NCBI GenBank assembly: GCA_964559175.1
Contig: CAZLGT010000019.1
Coordinates: 1-64,000 of the forward strand
DNA from: Mariniphaga sp964559175
Lineage (GTDB): Bacteria; Bacteroidota; Bacteroidia; Bacteroidales; Prolixibacteraceae
DNA length: 64,000 nucleotides
Direction of reading: 5' to 3'
Made by a program: the position numbers and the translations under genes. Below, in pieces: positions 25,187 through 32,263 of this stretch (positions within the stretch are counted from its first letter, which is position 1; each line of letters opens with the position of its first letter). The notes under the pieces were generated by a model. The model was given only the letters and a program-made list of their open reading frames with translations, was not told the DNA's origin and did not search any database.

Positions 25187-25249
25187 CAAATTTACTAAAC
25201 TATTGATTGTCAACTGTTACATCATTTTAAAAAAGAGTTGCATAATTTT
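25187..25249 (-). promoter_or_regulatory. HMA-AraC operator/promoter, site D
   Basis: CAAATTTA at 25187-25194 (TAAATTTG -7 box), 20 bp, TGTTACA at 25215-25221, 13 bp, then GAGTTGCATA and ATTTT. Spacing equals sites A-C; the distal half is more diverged. It precedes the NqrM-like/P-II/NDH-2 gene run. Confidence 0.65.
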
Positions 25250-25318
25250 GCCTTTTATGGTTTAGCCCATGCCTAACCGATATCCCAAAAAGGAAAAACC
25301 ATAAATTTTCAGTTTATT

Positions 25319-25702
25319 TTAATGATTGTGCCTCTCGTGGCCACCCATCTCTGTATTGAGCCCTGTTCTATCATACTTGCAACAAGCATTCAACCTGTTA
25401 TAATCCTCATCTTTTGCCTTGTGCATTTCTGTATCGTGACCGGATTTTGCAATGGCCATGTGTATCTTGTGGACATCCGTTTTTGAATCGTCGAACGAAA
25501 CAGCTATCATTTGGGTTTCTTCGCTCCATTCGGCAAATGTCACCCCGGCAACACCTTTAGCTGCTTTTTCAATACGGGTTTCGCATGTGCTGCAAGTGCC
25601 CTTCACTTTAAACTTTTCAATTTTTTCGGTTTTGGAATTCCCGAATGCCGTTATGCTTAACACTGCAACGGCAATCATTGATAAGAATACTTTTTTCTTC
25701 AT
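25319..25702 (-). CDS. Secreted HMA-domain metal-binding protein
   Basis: 127 residues with a signal peptide (SITAFGNSKTEK) and an HMA domain with KGTCSTCETRIEKAA (CxxC), then CCKYDRTG and a His-rich tail (GGHERHNH). Same architecture as 5835-6266 and 28971-29345. A periplasmic copper chaperone or buffer is inferred. It ends a gene run from the SPFH protein and precedes site D. Confidence 0.85.
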   Translation of the reverse strand: MKKKVFLSMIAVAVLSITAFGNSKTEKIEKFKVKGTCSTCETRIEKAAKGVAGVTFAEWSEETQMIAVSFDDSKTDVHKIHMAIAKSGHDTEMHKAKDEDYNRLNACCKYDRTGLNTEMGGHERHNH

Positions 25703-25820
25703 AACATTGAATTTTAAATTAATATATTACTGTTGTTTTGTCTCTTTATTTCAATTTTTAGCAACATGTTTCATTTTGTTGACAGGAAAATTAATCCGAT
25801 ATAATTCAGGTTTATTCCTT

Positions 25821-26660
25821 TTATTCGTTTGAGCCTGCATCGATAATGATGGGCAAACCGTCCTTGCCAACCGGCACAAAGAAAAATTTCGCGTTGTTGC
25901 TTTTCGACAACTTATCTTGTACTTCAAGGGCTTTAAACTGAAGGTATCTTTGCGACAGGCCCTGGTCGATTATTTGCTGGGCATCCCGTTGCCCTTCCGC
26001 GTTTATCCTTTGTATATCAGCCTCCTTTTCAGCAATTTCAACTTCTATGCTCGCTTGCTCTAATTTTTGTTTTGTTACAAGTTTTGTATCTGTGGCATTG
26101 GTTACCAAGGGCGAATACATGATGTGATCGAGTGTGACCCTATCGAGATATATGTGTTTCCCCTCAAATCTTTCTTTCAGTTCAGCAAAAATTAACTTTT
26201 CAATTTCTAAACTTTTTGTTGAAATTTCTTCGTAATTGTATTTTGCCATAATGCCTCTTGTTACTGAAAAGAAATTTGGCTTTACAACGGTTTCATAATA
26301 ATCCTGTCCGACTTCCAAAATAAGATCCGGAATTTCTGATTCAACTGGTTTTACTGTAACCGACAAGGCAATTGTTGTATGCAATTGATCAGATGTTAAT
26401 ATGTCAATTTGTTCCTGATAACTCCTTAGCCTTACATCATATTGAATTATATTTGTAAAAACACCACGAGCAAAAATGCCATCCTGAAAAACTTTATCTG
26501 TTTGCAACCCTTTTCCAAACGGACGATTTAAAACACCCTTAAATCCTGGTTTTATAACCGTGCAGCTCGACAAAATCAGACTAACAACTAATAATAATAT
26601 TAGCGTTTTTGAACCACTGAATTTTTCAAATAATCTCTTTACCACTTTAAACCTTTTCAT
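25821..26660 (-). CDS. SPFH/prohibitin-family lipoprotein
   Basis: 279 residues: an N-terminal hydrophobic segment with a lipobox-like LILSSC, a Band-7/SPFH domain (about residues 35-200, with PGFKGVLNRPFGKG and YDVRLRSYQEQIDILTSDQ), then a coiled coil (EQASIEVEIAEKEADIQRINAEGQRDAQQI). Such proteins form membrane scaffolds and often accompany proteases. It follows a zinc-ribbon gene by 12 bp. Confidence 0.82.
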   Translation of the reverse strand: MKRFKVVKRLFEKFSGSKTLILLLVVSLILSSCTVIKPGFKGVLNRPFGKGLQTDKVFQDGIFARGVFTNIIQYDVRLRSYQEQIDILTSDQLHTTIALSVTVKPVESEIPDLILEVGQDYYETVVKPNFFSVTRGIMAKYNYEEISTKSLEIEKLIFAELKERFEGKHIYLDRVTLDHIMYSPLVTNATDTKLVTKQKLEQASIEVEIAEKEADIQRINAEGQRDAQQIIDQGLSQRYLQFKALEVQDKLSKSNNAKFFFVPVGKDGLPIIIDAGSNE

Positions 26661-26671
26661 AACTTTTAATT

Positions 26672-27055
26672 TTAATGATTTAAATAACTCTTACATTCAG
26701 GACACCAGCTATTTCTTGTTTTTATGCTAAAAGTTGTAGCATACCACTTATGTCCTTTTCCACACTCCCATAATAATTTTACTTTTGAGTTTGTATAATC
26801 TTTCGATAAACATTTGCCCCCTCTAACTTGAGCTATATGTTGAACTTGTGCCAAGTCATATTTTTTATTGCCAGCACATTCGGGGCACCAACTTTTAAGA
26901 TGAATAATACTATTTGGGCTCGCCTCCCATTTATGCCCAAATTCGCATTGCCATAACAATTTTGCTTTTTGCCCCTCATACTTTAATGACAGACATTTGC
27001 CCTTTCTTGATAAAGCAATGTTTTTCATAGCACTTATTGAATAATTATTTTTCAC
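26672..27055 (-). CDS. Tandem treble-clef zinc-ribbon protein
   Basis: 127 residues made of two repeats of about 62 residues, each with KGKCLS or GGKCLS, LLWxCexGHKW and SWCPEC. This is the PF14311-like zinc-ribbon repeat that is usually found in arrays in nuclease- or phage-linked proteins. Cytosolic; function unknown. Base composition looks A/T-rich compared with its neighbours, consistent with separate acquisition. Confidence 0.7.
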   Translation of the reverse strand: MKNNYSISAMKNIALSRKGKCLSLKYEGQKAKLLWQCEFGHKWEASPNSIIHLKSWCPECAGNKKYDLAQVQHIAQVRGGKCLSKDYTNSKVKLLWECGKGHKWYATTFSIKTRNSWCPECKSYLNH

Positions 27056-27110
27056 TTTTAAAATTGTTATATTGCGTCTGATTTTGCATAATCCCCATTT
27101 TTAAACTTTT

Positions 27111-27425
27111 TTAATTATTCATATCACAGCAATCCAATCGTTTCCCTCCAAAATCTTTCTTATTTTCTTCCGCCATCTTCTTTAGCTTGTTTTTAAAAGA
27201 TTTTTTGTCATCTATTGTAACTGTCAACCCAAGAACAGATAAACTTTTTGATATTTCTTTTTCACTAATTTCGTATGGATTAAAGATGACAGAAATCGAT
27301 TGTCTTACACAACCGATTTTGTCGATTCCCGGAGTGGAATTAAACTTCATCATTAATTCTTCTATTTTTTCTTCCGATATACTTTCTTGTATGTGGAACC
27401 TTTTATATTGCAGGTAGTCTTCCAT
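27111..27425 (-). CDS. HMA-fold-like protein without the CxxC motif
   Basis: 104 residues with the beta-alpha-beta-beta-alpha-beta rhythm of an HMA domain (FHIQESISEEKIEELM, IGCVRQSISVIFNP), but no CxxC in the first loop. A C-terminal LDCCDMNN gives a possible Cys pair. No signal peptide. It starts 4 bp from the end of a secreted hypothetical gene. A metal chaperone relative with altered binding is a guess. Confidence 0.55.
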   Translation of the reverse strand: MEDYLQYKRFHIQESISEEKIEELMMKFNSTPGIDKIGCVRQSISVIFNPYEISEKEISKSLSVLGLTVTIDDKKSFKNKLKKMAEENKKDFGGKRLDCCDMNN

Positions 27426-27428
27426 AAT

Positions 27429-27965
27429 TTATTTTTTATTGGGTAAAGCATAAACCAGTATTTCACTGCTATTCCGAAAACTTTTACCTCCATTTTTAAA
27501 AATCAGAAGTTTATTTTTACCATTTGCCGAAGTAAGTTTCATTTCATGGCTATTCTGCACAGAAAGTAGTTTTTGACCACTTTCGTTGATAATGTTTAAT
27601 GTGAATTGCACGGCATTGTTTTCAGGTTCGGGGTCTTCTTCAATGGCATTGTAATTATACGTTAAACAAGTATAGACTATTTCTATCTCCTGGTCAGGAT
27701 TAATTGTATTTTGAGAAATCATTTTAATTTCCTCAAAAAAATGATTGTTTTCAAGGGGAATGTGAATCGACTTCCATGGTGAATTATCCAGGTCATAAAA
27801 ATTTATCTTTTGAGCTTTTGTGTCGAATTTATAGAACTTTATTTCCCCGTTTTCCAACTGAATGGTTTTAAATTCAGACTTTATTACTCCTTCAAATTCT
27901 AATTGAGAGTAGCTATGAAAGGATATTAATAAGGTAAGGCTAAAAAAAAGCATTATTATTTTCAT
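27429..27965 (-). CDS. Hypothetical secreted protein
   Basis: 178 residues with a signal peptide (LLISFHSYSQ) and a beta-rich remainder. I recognise no family and see no Cys-rich or catalytic motif. It follows a membrane AlbA_2 gene by 12 bp and precedes the HMA-like gene by 3 bp, so is probably cotranscribed. Confidence 0.6.
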   Translation of the reverse strand: MKIIMLFFSLTLLISFHSYSQLEFEGVIKSEFKTIQLENGEIKFYKFDTKAQKINFYDLDNSPWKSIHIPLENNHFFEEIKMISQNTINPDQEIEIVYTCLTYNYNAIEEDPEPENNAVQFTLNIINESGQKLLSVQNSHEMKLTSANGKNKLLIFKNGGKSFRNSSEILVYALPNKK

Positions 27966-27977
27966 AATTTTTAATAT

Positions 27978-28790
27978 TTAAGTTATTTCCCGCGATTGCA
28001 GATATTCTACCGTTTCGCTTGTGGTAAGCGAATTAGTGACGTTGCCGGTGCGCAGGTAGAAAATGGTATTGCCCCCTTCGTTTAAATAAACCGGCCGTGT
28101 GGAACGTTCAACCAACAAAGCACATATCTCTTTCCCATCTATTTCATGAAACGAGAAATGGATTTTCGTGCTTATGTCTTTTCCAAATTCATTGGATACC
28201 AATAGTATTAAACGCTGTTGAAAACCATCTTTGTTCTTTTTCTTCAGCGAGAAGTAATCATTTTCCAAACCCAGGATGCTGCCGTAATTGTCAACTCCTA
28301 TGAGTAATGTCCCGCCTTTGGCATTTAAAAAACCGGCAATGGATTTCAGCACTTCGTTTTCCAGGTTTTTATCGGTTTTCACCTGCCTGTAGTCGTGGCG
28401 CAAAGAAGCTTTAAAATCAACAAAATCATTTTCTCCATCGGCAATTAATGATGGGATGCTTTGATTTAACAATTGCCTTTTTGTCAATAATTTATCCTGC
28501 TTTTCTTTTATAGAACGGTTATACAATCCTGAAGCCAGGCCAATCAATAATCCAAGAACGGAAAAAGCAACCGACATGGGCATCATACTAAAACTAAAGG
28601 ATTCAACGAACTGATTCCAAAAAACCGACCATAAAGCAGAAAAGCTAACCCCGTTTAAATTATTTTCGAACCAGTAAATGACCATACTTGTTGGGTGTAA
28701 AATAAAATACCCTACTAACAGCCCCACAAAAGCATGAATCAGTATTTCCTGGTTCTTTATAAACTTGTATTTTTTTAATCGCACTTTCAT
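27978..28790 (-). CDS. Membrane-anchored AlbA_2 (Schlafen-type) domain protein, copy 1
   Basis: 270 residues: two N-terminal membrane helices (about 15-40 and 70-92), then an AlbA_2 domain with ENDFVDFKASLRHDYR, IAGFLNAKGGTLLIGVDNYG and FYLRTGNVTNSLTTSE. AlbA_2 domains are usually in cytosolic DNA- or RNA-binding regulators; membrane-anchored forms are common in Bacteroidota but uncharacterised. Paralogue of 29365-30165. The two copies flank an HMA gene and a DUF3347 remnant. Confidence 0.8.
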   Translation of the reverse strand: MKVRLKKYKFIKNQEILIHAFVGLLVGYFILHPTSMVIYWFENNLNGVSFSALWSVFWNQFVESFSFSMMPMSVAFSVLGLLIGLASGLYNRSIKEKQDKLLTKRQLLNQSIPSLIADGENDFVDFKASLRHDYRQVKTDKNLENEVLKSIAGFLNAKGGTLLIGVDNYGSILGLENDYFSLKKKNKDGFQQRLILLVSNEFGKDISTKIHFSFHEIDGKEICALLVERSTRPVYLNEGGNTIFYLRTGNVTNSLTTSETVEYLQSREIT

Positions 28791-28868
28791 GATAGTATTT
28801 TTACAATTGAAAGGGCGGGAGGGAGTAACCCTCCCATTCCCTTTCTCTTCTCCGTCCCCAAACCAAAC

Positions 28869-28966
28869 CTACTTAATAGTCTTCCTTATTTCTCCGCATC
28901 CTAACGTATTCTCCTCCCAAAAAAGGATTTTGTATTTTTTTCGTTTTACTCAACCAGTAGGCTCTT
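28869..28966 (-). pseudogene. Frameshifted C-terminal remnant of a DUF3347 gene
   Basis: On the minus strand one frame reads RAYWLSKTKKIQNPF and, one base later, a second frame reads TLGCGEIRKTIK before a stop at 28871-28869. Together they match the end of the DUF3347 part of the CusB-like protein at 32264-34045 (AYWLSEIKEIRNPYF, LGCGETRETLK). No start remains. This is a decayed fourth DUF3347 copy. Confidence 0.8.
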
Positions 28967-28970
28967 TTTG

Positions 28971-29345
28971 TTATTTATGTTTATGTTTCATCGGCTTCGC
29001 CGGAGCTTTGAGTTCTGAGCGGTCATACTTGCAGCAGGATGGTAACTGGTTGTATGCTTCATCAGTCGCTTTGTGCATTTTAGTATCGTGGCCCACTTTT
29101 GCAATGGTCATTTCTACTTTGTGCACATCAGTTTTCGAATTATCAAGTGAAACTTCCATCATTTTAGTTTCCTTGTTCCAGTCAGCTTTTGAAACACCCT
29201 CCAGCGATAAAGCTGCCATCTCAATTCGTTTCTCGCACATTTCACACTTCCCGTTCACCAGGAATTTTTCTGTTTTGTTTCCTGCAAAAACGGAAACAGC
29301 GCCCATCATAAACAGCGCAACTAAGCTTAAAACTTTTGTTTTCAT
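28971..29345 (-). CDS. Secreted HMA-domain metal-binding protein
   Basis: 124 residues with a signal peptide (GAVSVFAGNKTEK), an HMA domain with NGKCEMCEKRIEMAALS (CxxC), SCCKYDRSEL and a tail rich in Lys/His (PMKHKHK). Nearest paralogue by sequence is 5835-6266 (same start MKTK-LSLV and KRIE-AALSL). It lies between the two AlbA_2 genes. Confidence 0.85.
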   Translation of the reverse strand: MKTKVLSLVALFMMGAVSVFAGNKTEKFLVNGKCEMCEKRIEMAALSLEGVSKADWNKETKMMEVSLDNSKTDVHKVEMTIAKVGHDTKMHKATDEAYNQLPSCCKYDRSELKAPAKPMKHKHK

Positions 29346-29364
29346 CTTTTTTAATGTTTAATGT

Positions 29365-30165
29365 TTAACTTTTTATTTTTAAATATTTAACAGCCTCACT
29401 GGTTGTGAGCGGATTTGTTATATTTCCCGTTCTTAAATAAAATACTGTTCGGTTTCCTTCTTTCAGGTAAACCGGCTGCCGCGAAGGTTCAATGTAAATC
29501 GTACAAATTTCATTGTTTTGAAAGGTATGGAAGGTAATATGAATTATCGAGCAGATATCTTTGCCAAATGTATTGGAAACGAGTAGTATAATTCGTTGCT
29601 GAAAACCATCCTTGTTTTTCTTTTTAAGCGTCCAGTAATCATTTTCGAGACCTAATATCTGCCCGCTATCGTCAACTCCTAATACAAGAATTCCTCCATT
29701 TGCATTCAAAAAACCTGCGATTTCTTTCAAAACAATGTGTTCCAGGTTTTTGTCGGTTTTTACCTGGCGGTAGTCGTACCTCAGGGATGATTTAAATTCT
29801 ACAAATTCACTTTCCCCACTGGCTATCAGGTTCGGTAAACTTTGTTGAAGCAATTGCCGCTTCCCGTAAAGTTGCCGGTTTTTCTTTTTTATGGATTTAT
29901 AGTAAAACCCGGAAACGATTCCGGCAACCAGCCCCAAAACAGCAAATGCCAAAGACATAGGCATCATGTGCAAGCTAAAAGAATGGACAAAACTTCCTGA
30001 AACAATCTTTCCGATTTGTGCCCAGGCATCCGGTGAATTATTCGATTCGAACCAATGGATGACCATACTTGCCGGATGAAGAACAAAGTATCCGGCCAAC
30101 AGCCCGACCAATGAATGAATTGCTGGTTCTTTGTTGTTTTTTGCTATAAAATAAACTGATTGCAT
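29365..30165 (-). CDS. Membrane-anchored AlbA_2 (Schlafen-type) domain protein, copy 2
   Basis: 266 residues, same layout as 27978-28790: two membrane helices, then ESEFVEFKSSLRYDYR, IAGFLNANGGILVLGVDDSG and FYLRTGNITNPLTTSE. The membrane part is also conserved between the copies, so whole genes were duplicated. Function unknown; membrane-linked nucleic acid or nucleotide binding is inference. Confidence 0.8.
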   Translation of the reverse strand: MQSVYFIAKNNKEPAIHSLVGLLAGYFVLHPASMVIHWFESNNSPDAWAQIGKIVSGSFVHSFSLHMMPMSLAFAVLGLVAGIVSGFYYKSIKKKNRQLYGKRQLLQQSLPNLIASGESEFVEFKSSLRYDYRQVKTDKNLEHIVLKEIAGFLNANGGILVLGVDDSGQILGLENDYWTLKKKNKDGFQQRIILLVSNTFGKDICSIIHITFHTFQNNEICTIYIEPSRQPVYLKEGNRTVFYLRTGNITNPLTTSEAVKYLKIKS

Positions 30166-30191
30166 AACCCGTTAATTTTGCTGTTTAAAAC

Positions 30192-30259
30192 AAGCCGGAG
30201 GGGCCGGGGCCCCTGCGCGGCTTCCTCTTCTCTCTCTCCACCAAATCGTTCTCCGGCTT
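30192..30259 (-). terminator. GC-rich terminator-like hairpin after the porin gene
   Basis: Arms AAGCCGGAG (30192-30200) and CTCCGGCTT (30251-30259) pair perfectly. A second palindrome GGGGCC/GGCCCC lies inside. In the direction of transcription the right arm is followed by GTTTTAAAC. It may reduce read-through from 30269-31570. Confidence 0.5.
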
Positions 30260-30268
30260 TTTAATTTG

Positions 30269-31570
30269 TTAAAAGCTGATAACTGCTTCCAAAACAACTC
30301 CACCAAATTCAGCTCCGGCAAACCTGCCGGTCCAGGCATCACCGTTATAGCTTTGGTCAACGTATTCCAGTTTTGTTAAAACGTTATTGGAAAGAAACCA
30401 TCCTCCACCCAGATTTAACCGACTGACATCCAAATCCTCAGTCGAGCTTTCCCGTTGTTTGCCTTTGACGGTATTGTACCTCCCCGCGAGGTAGAACCTT
30501 TCATTTGCCCCGAACCGGTAAAGTAACTCTCCGGCCAGTTGTGTGAATGCCCCTTCTTTGTATGCCTGCGGTTGCGTAAATTCATTATTTCCGTTTGCCC
30601 GTTCAACAATACCGAAAAATTCAAGGCCTTTAAATTTTATAAACGGGTTAAATTGCAAAGCGGTGAGTTTGCTGAAACGTGCGTTGTATTGTCCGTCGCG
30701 CGGGCCGCCCTCAGAATTGCCCTCCTCATCCGGAACAGTGAACAGTACATTGTAATACCTTGTCCCTCCGCGGTCGCCGCCGTAAAGGTAAGCGCCATTT
30801 GAAGTTCCATTGTTGATATACCATGATCCGGTAAGACGCACTCTCAGGTCATCGTTAAGCTGCTTATCATATCCCAGTTTACCGTAGAAAGATGGTTTGT
30901 TGTCGGTGTTGTCATTGACGGTCACATTTTGATTAAGTTTCCCGTTTGTTAAACCGATAACGGCAAGTAATCCGTTGTTTTGCAGGGTAACTTCTCCAAA
31001 TGCTTCCGTGGAGAATGCATCCATCAGGTAATTTCCCACAAACGGGTTAAAAATTCCCCTTGCATTGTCTGACCGCCTGAAATGGGCATCCCCGTAATTA
31101 AATTCATCGAGGCCGATGGTGATAGTTGCATACTGCATCAGACCGCTCAAAAACCCGGGGCTGACAAAATCAAGCTTATCCACCTGCATATGCCCACCTT
31201 TTATCCATGTTTCATTATGGGCCCTTGAAGACAGATAGGTTTTCAGATGCATCCTGACCCCATCCAGCAATTGTACATCGAGGTTCAGGTTTGCCGATGG
31301 CAGATTAAAATCGGAGCCTAGTTCAACAAGGTTGCCCGCGGAATTGCTTTGGTTTAAGCTTTGGAACTGCATAGCAAAATCGCCGCCCAAGCGAACTTTG
31401 AAACCATCAAATGCGACCGTATCGGTTTTAGTAGATTCAAATACATTCAGCCCTGTCTTATCATTGGGCCTGAAAAATTGTAACTTGGTTTGTTGTGCGT
31501 GTACTATAACCGATGTCATTAACAATAGAGAAATAAATGTAATGCTGAATTTGTAATTAAATTTTTTCAT
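30269..31570 (-). CDS. Outer-membrane porin/beta-barrel protein
   Basis: 433 residues with a signal peptide (TSVIVHAQQT) and a strongly beta-barrel pattern of alternating hydrophobic residues ending in the terminal aromatic VVLEAVISF. No CusC or CopB family marks. Possibly a substrate-specific porin (phosphate- or OprO-like). It follows a YceI gene and is in the Cus gene run. Confidence 0.75.
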   Translation of the reverse strand: MKKFNYKFSITFISLLLMTSVIVHAQQTKLQFFRPNDKTGLNVFESTKTDTVAFDGFKVRLGGDFAMQFQSLNQSNSAGNLVELGSDFNLPSANLNLDVQLLDGVRMHLKTYLSSRAHNETWIKGGHMQVDKLDFVSPGFLSGLMQYATITIGLDEFNYGDAHFRRSDNARGIFNPFVGNYLMDAFSTEAFGEVTLQNNGLLAVIGLTNGKLNQNVTVNDNTDNKPSFYGKLGYDKQLNDDLRVRLTGSWYINNGTSNGAYLYGGDRGGTRYYNVLFTVPDEEGNSEGGPRDGQYNARFSKLTALQFNPFIKFKGLEFFGIVERANGNNEFTQPQAYKEGAFTQLAGELLYRFGANERFYLAGRYNTVKGKQRESSTEDLDVSRLNLGGGWFLSNNVLTKLEYVDQSYNGDAWTGRFAGAEFGGVVLEAVISF

Positions 31571-31582
31571 GATATTTGATTT

Positions 31583-32185
31583 TTAATTTGTTGATTTAAA
31601 AGCTGTTTCACTAGTTTGTTTAAACGCTGTTTCAAATGAGAGTTCAAGTTCGTCTCCGGTTTTTATAGTGCCAAACACGGCTTTGGGGGGATCTACCTTA
31701 AAATCGGAAAACTTAATTCTATGAGAACCCAAAAAAAGTACGCCATCTTCCGACAGTTTATAGCTGACCTCCCAATTGGCCATGTTGGAGGTACCAGCAA
31801 TGGAAAGCCTGATTTTCGCTTTAACCAATTCGTCCGTAATGGCTTCTGTTTCTACCAGTTCTAATTGTATCTGAGGATTTTTATTTGCCTGCAAAGCTTC
31901 ATACGCATTTTTATCCATTGCGTTCTTTCCGCTTTTTAGGGAAGTAACTGGTAAATCAACAACAAGCGAATTGATGCTAGCAATTTTGCCCTTTACCAGC
32001 TTAATACTTGCATTACCTTCGGCTTTGGTTGATACCATTTCCCAATCGTGAAGGGTAGATGTCCCTTCTACTTTAAATTGCTGATTGGTTGCCAGTACAA
32101 AAGAATCCTGGCCATATACCTCTACAGAAAAAATAATCAGCGATGTAAAGGTTACATATCTAAATATTTGAAATATTTGTTTCAT
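31583..32185 (-). CDS. YceI-family secreted lipid-binding protein
   Basis: 200 residues with a signal peptide and the YceI pattern: FKVEGTSTLHDWEM at the start, KNAMDKNAYEALQANKNP in the middle. YceI proteins form a lipocalin-like barrel that binds isoprenoid lipids; some are induced by stress or metals. Encoded between CusB and the porin. Confidence 0.85.
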   Translation of the reverse strand: MKQIFQIFRYVTFTSLIIFSVEVYGQDSFVLATNQQFKVEGTSTLHDWEMVSTKAEGNASIKLVKGKIASINSLVVDLPVTSLKSGKNAMDKNAYEALQANKNPQIQLELVETEAITDELVKAKIRLSIAGTSNMANWEVSYKLSEDGVLFLGSHRIKFSDFKVDPPKAVFGTIKTGDELELSFETAFKQTSETAFKSTN

Positions 32186-32263
32186 TTTATGGCATTTTTA
32201 ATGGTTTAAAATATATCTCTGAAAAACCGGAAGGAGCCGCAGCCCCTTACCGGTTAACTCCTC

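Noticed and set aside
25254..25305. Inverted repeat after the HMA gene at 25319 as a terminator
   Set aside because: Short arms (about 9 bp) are separated by over 30 nt and no T-run follows, so it is too weak to list as a feature.
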